The position numbers were made by a program, and so were the translations under genes. Below, piece after piece: positions 6,121 through 6,482 of a stretch of 6,482 bases of DNA (position 1 is its first letter; every line of letters begins with the position of its first letter). The notes below the pieces were generated by a model, which did no database searches, was not told where the DNA came from, and saw only the letters and a program-made list of their open reading frames with translations. Source of the DNA: an uncultured Actinomycetes bacterium (GTDB lineage Bacteria > Actinomycetota > CALGFH01); NCBI GenBank assembly GCA_937881255.1, contig CALGFH010000116.1, forward strand, positions 1-6,482. The letters are read 5' to 3'.

Positions 6121-6160
6121 CCGTGCTCGGGTGCGGCGAACCCCACCCGCCCGAGCACGG
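6121..6160 (+). terminator. Strong hairpin after the thiolase/zinc-finger genes, possible terminator
   Basis: CCGTGCTCGGG (6121-6131) and CCCGAGCACGG (6150-6160) form a perfect 11-bp stem with an 18-base loop, 12 bases past the last stop codon. No T run follows (a G run does), so it would be a U-less terminator of the kind common in high-GC actinobacteria. It could instead be an mRNA-stabilising stem or the end element of the repeat array, since a diverged copy occurs at 6437. Confidence 0.5.
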
Positions 6161-6418
6161 GGGGTCGGGCCCCACGCACTCACGGGGCATAGGGGGTCGG
6201 GTCCATCCCCTACCGTGTGAGCGCGAGGGTCGGGCCCCATTCACCAACCCGGCACGGGGGATCGGGCCCATCAATTCACCCGGCACGGGGTCGGTCCCAT
6301 CCCATTACCGTGTGTGCGCGAGGGTCGGGCCCCAATGCACTAACCCGGCACGGGGGATCGGCCCATCCACTCGCCTGGCACGGGGTCGAGCCCACCCACC
6401 GCGCGAGCGCGCGAGGGG
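6159..6418. repeat. Degenerate tandem array of about 32-bp units with about 95-bp higher-order period
   Basis: Eight units share a core close to GGGGTCGGGCCCCA. The T of that core falls at 6165, 6197, 6230, 6262, 6291, 6325, 6358 and 6386, spacings of 28-34 bases. The units fall into three subtypes that recur in order. One ends with a CCGTGTG-GCGCGA tail (6197, 6291, and a decayed copy at 6386). One reads TCGGGCCCCA and ends CTAACCCGGCAC or similar (6230, 6325). One begins GGGGGATCGG and ends CGGCAC or TGGCAC (6262, 6358). Like subtypes are 94-96 bases apart. Every unit is variable and none is exact. Most carry GGGCCC or a near match, and several junctions read CCCGGCACGGG, a tiny stem-loop. 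No reading frame across it looks like a real protein. Function unknown. Confidence 0.85.
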
Positions 6419-6436
6419 CTGCAGAACCTCACCGGC

Positions 6437-6477
6437 CCGTCCTCGGGCGCGGCGGACACTCACCCGCCTGAGGGCGG
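6437..6477. repeat. Diverged second copy of the 6121-6160 hairpin
   Basis: Aligned with 6121-6160 it matches at about 32 of 41 positions with one indel, sharing CTCGGG, GCGGCG and CACCCGCC blocks. It still folds: CCTCGGGCG (6441-6449) pairs with CGCCTGAGG (6465-6473) with a single G-T wobble. The two copies bracket the tandem array, 316 bases apart. The window ends five bases later, so whether the pattern continues is not visible. Confidence 0.7.
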
Positions 6478-6482
6478 GCGCG

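Larger units (their letters stand above)
6110..6482. other. Non-coding tail: paired hairpins and tandem repeats, no gene seen
   Basis: This is the longest stretch without a gene. It begins with a short CGATCGATCG run (6111-6120 region), then hairpin, repeat array, a non-repetitive bit (about 6419-6436) and the second hairpin. I see no tRNA-like fold, no convincing ribosome site and no protein-like frame; the 84-codon plus-strand frame at 6217-6471 merely translates the repeats. Confidence 0.8.

Noticed and set aside
6121..6160. A canonical Rho-independent terminator
   Set aside because: The stem is strong but the following bases are GGGGTCGGG, with no U-tract, so only a U-less terminator or structural element can be proposed.
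6159..6418. The array as a CRISPR
   Set aside because: Adjacent units are similar along their whole length, so there are no unrelated spacers of constant size between identical repeats, and no cas gene is nearby.
6217..6471. An 84-codon plus-strand frame covering the repeat array
   Set aside because: The peptide only reflects the nucleotide repeats (RHGGS, ARG, SHP), there is no ribosome site, and the unit spacings of 28-34 bases do not keep one frame.

Overview
The window is 6.5 kb of very GC-rich DNA. Its G/C-biased third codon positions and its gene content point to a high-GC actinobacterium (Actinomycetota); I cannot name a genus. Only the divergent intergenic region around 3043-3210 is clearly AT-richer than its surroundings.

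Left half, minus strand (1-3042): four genes of a myo-inositol catabolism operon, read right to left. They are iolC (2-deoxy-5-keto-gluconate kinase), a Cgl0159-type (beta/alpha)8 aldolase, iolB (5-deoxy-glucuronate isomerase), and the N-terminal part of iolD (trihydroxycyclohexanedione hydrolase), which runs off the left edge. The genes overlap by 11, 4 and 4 bases and each has a good Shine-Dalgarno sequence, so they look like one polycistronic message. Together they cover the later part of the pathway: ring opening (IolD), isomerisation (IolB), phosphorylation (IolC) and probably cleavage to dihydroxyacetone phosphate and malonic semialdehyde (the aldolase, in place of the class II IolJ of Bacillus).

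Middle (3043-3210): a divergent control region with an 11-bp palindrome that can be read as a -10 box on both strands, plus a second GTTAC/GTAAC inverted repeat overlapping it. It sits between iolC and a divergently transcribed GntR/HutC-family regulator (3211-3954), most likely the inositol repressor, as in the Corynebacterium iolR-iolC arrangement.

Right half, plus strand (3211-6109): closely spaced behind the regulator are a PhaB-like acetoacetyl-CoA reductase, a complete acetyl-CoA C-acetyltransferase (thiolase), and a 59-residue protein with two DnaJ-type CxxCxGxG zinc knuckles that overlaps the thiolase stop codon. The thiolase and reductase are the first two steps of polyhydroxybutyrate synthesis (acetyl-CoA to acetoacetyl-CoA to 3-hydroxybutyryl-CoA). 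They could use acetyl-CoA derived from inositol, but no PHB synthase is visible here.

Right end (6110-6482): no convincing gene. It holds a strong hairpin just after the last stop codon, then a degenerate tandem array of about 32-bp units organised into a roughly 95-bp higher-order repeat. A second, diverged copy of the same hairpin follows at the edge of the window. This array and its paired hairpins are the least explained structure in the window.
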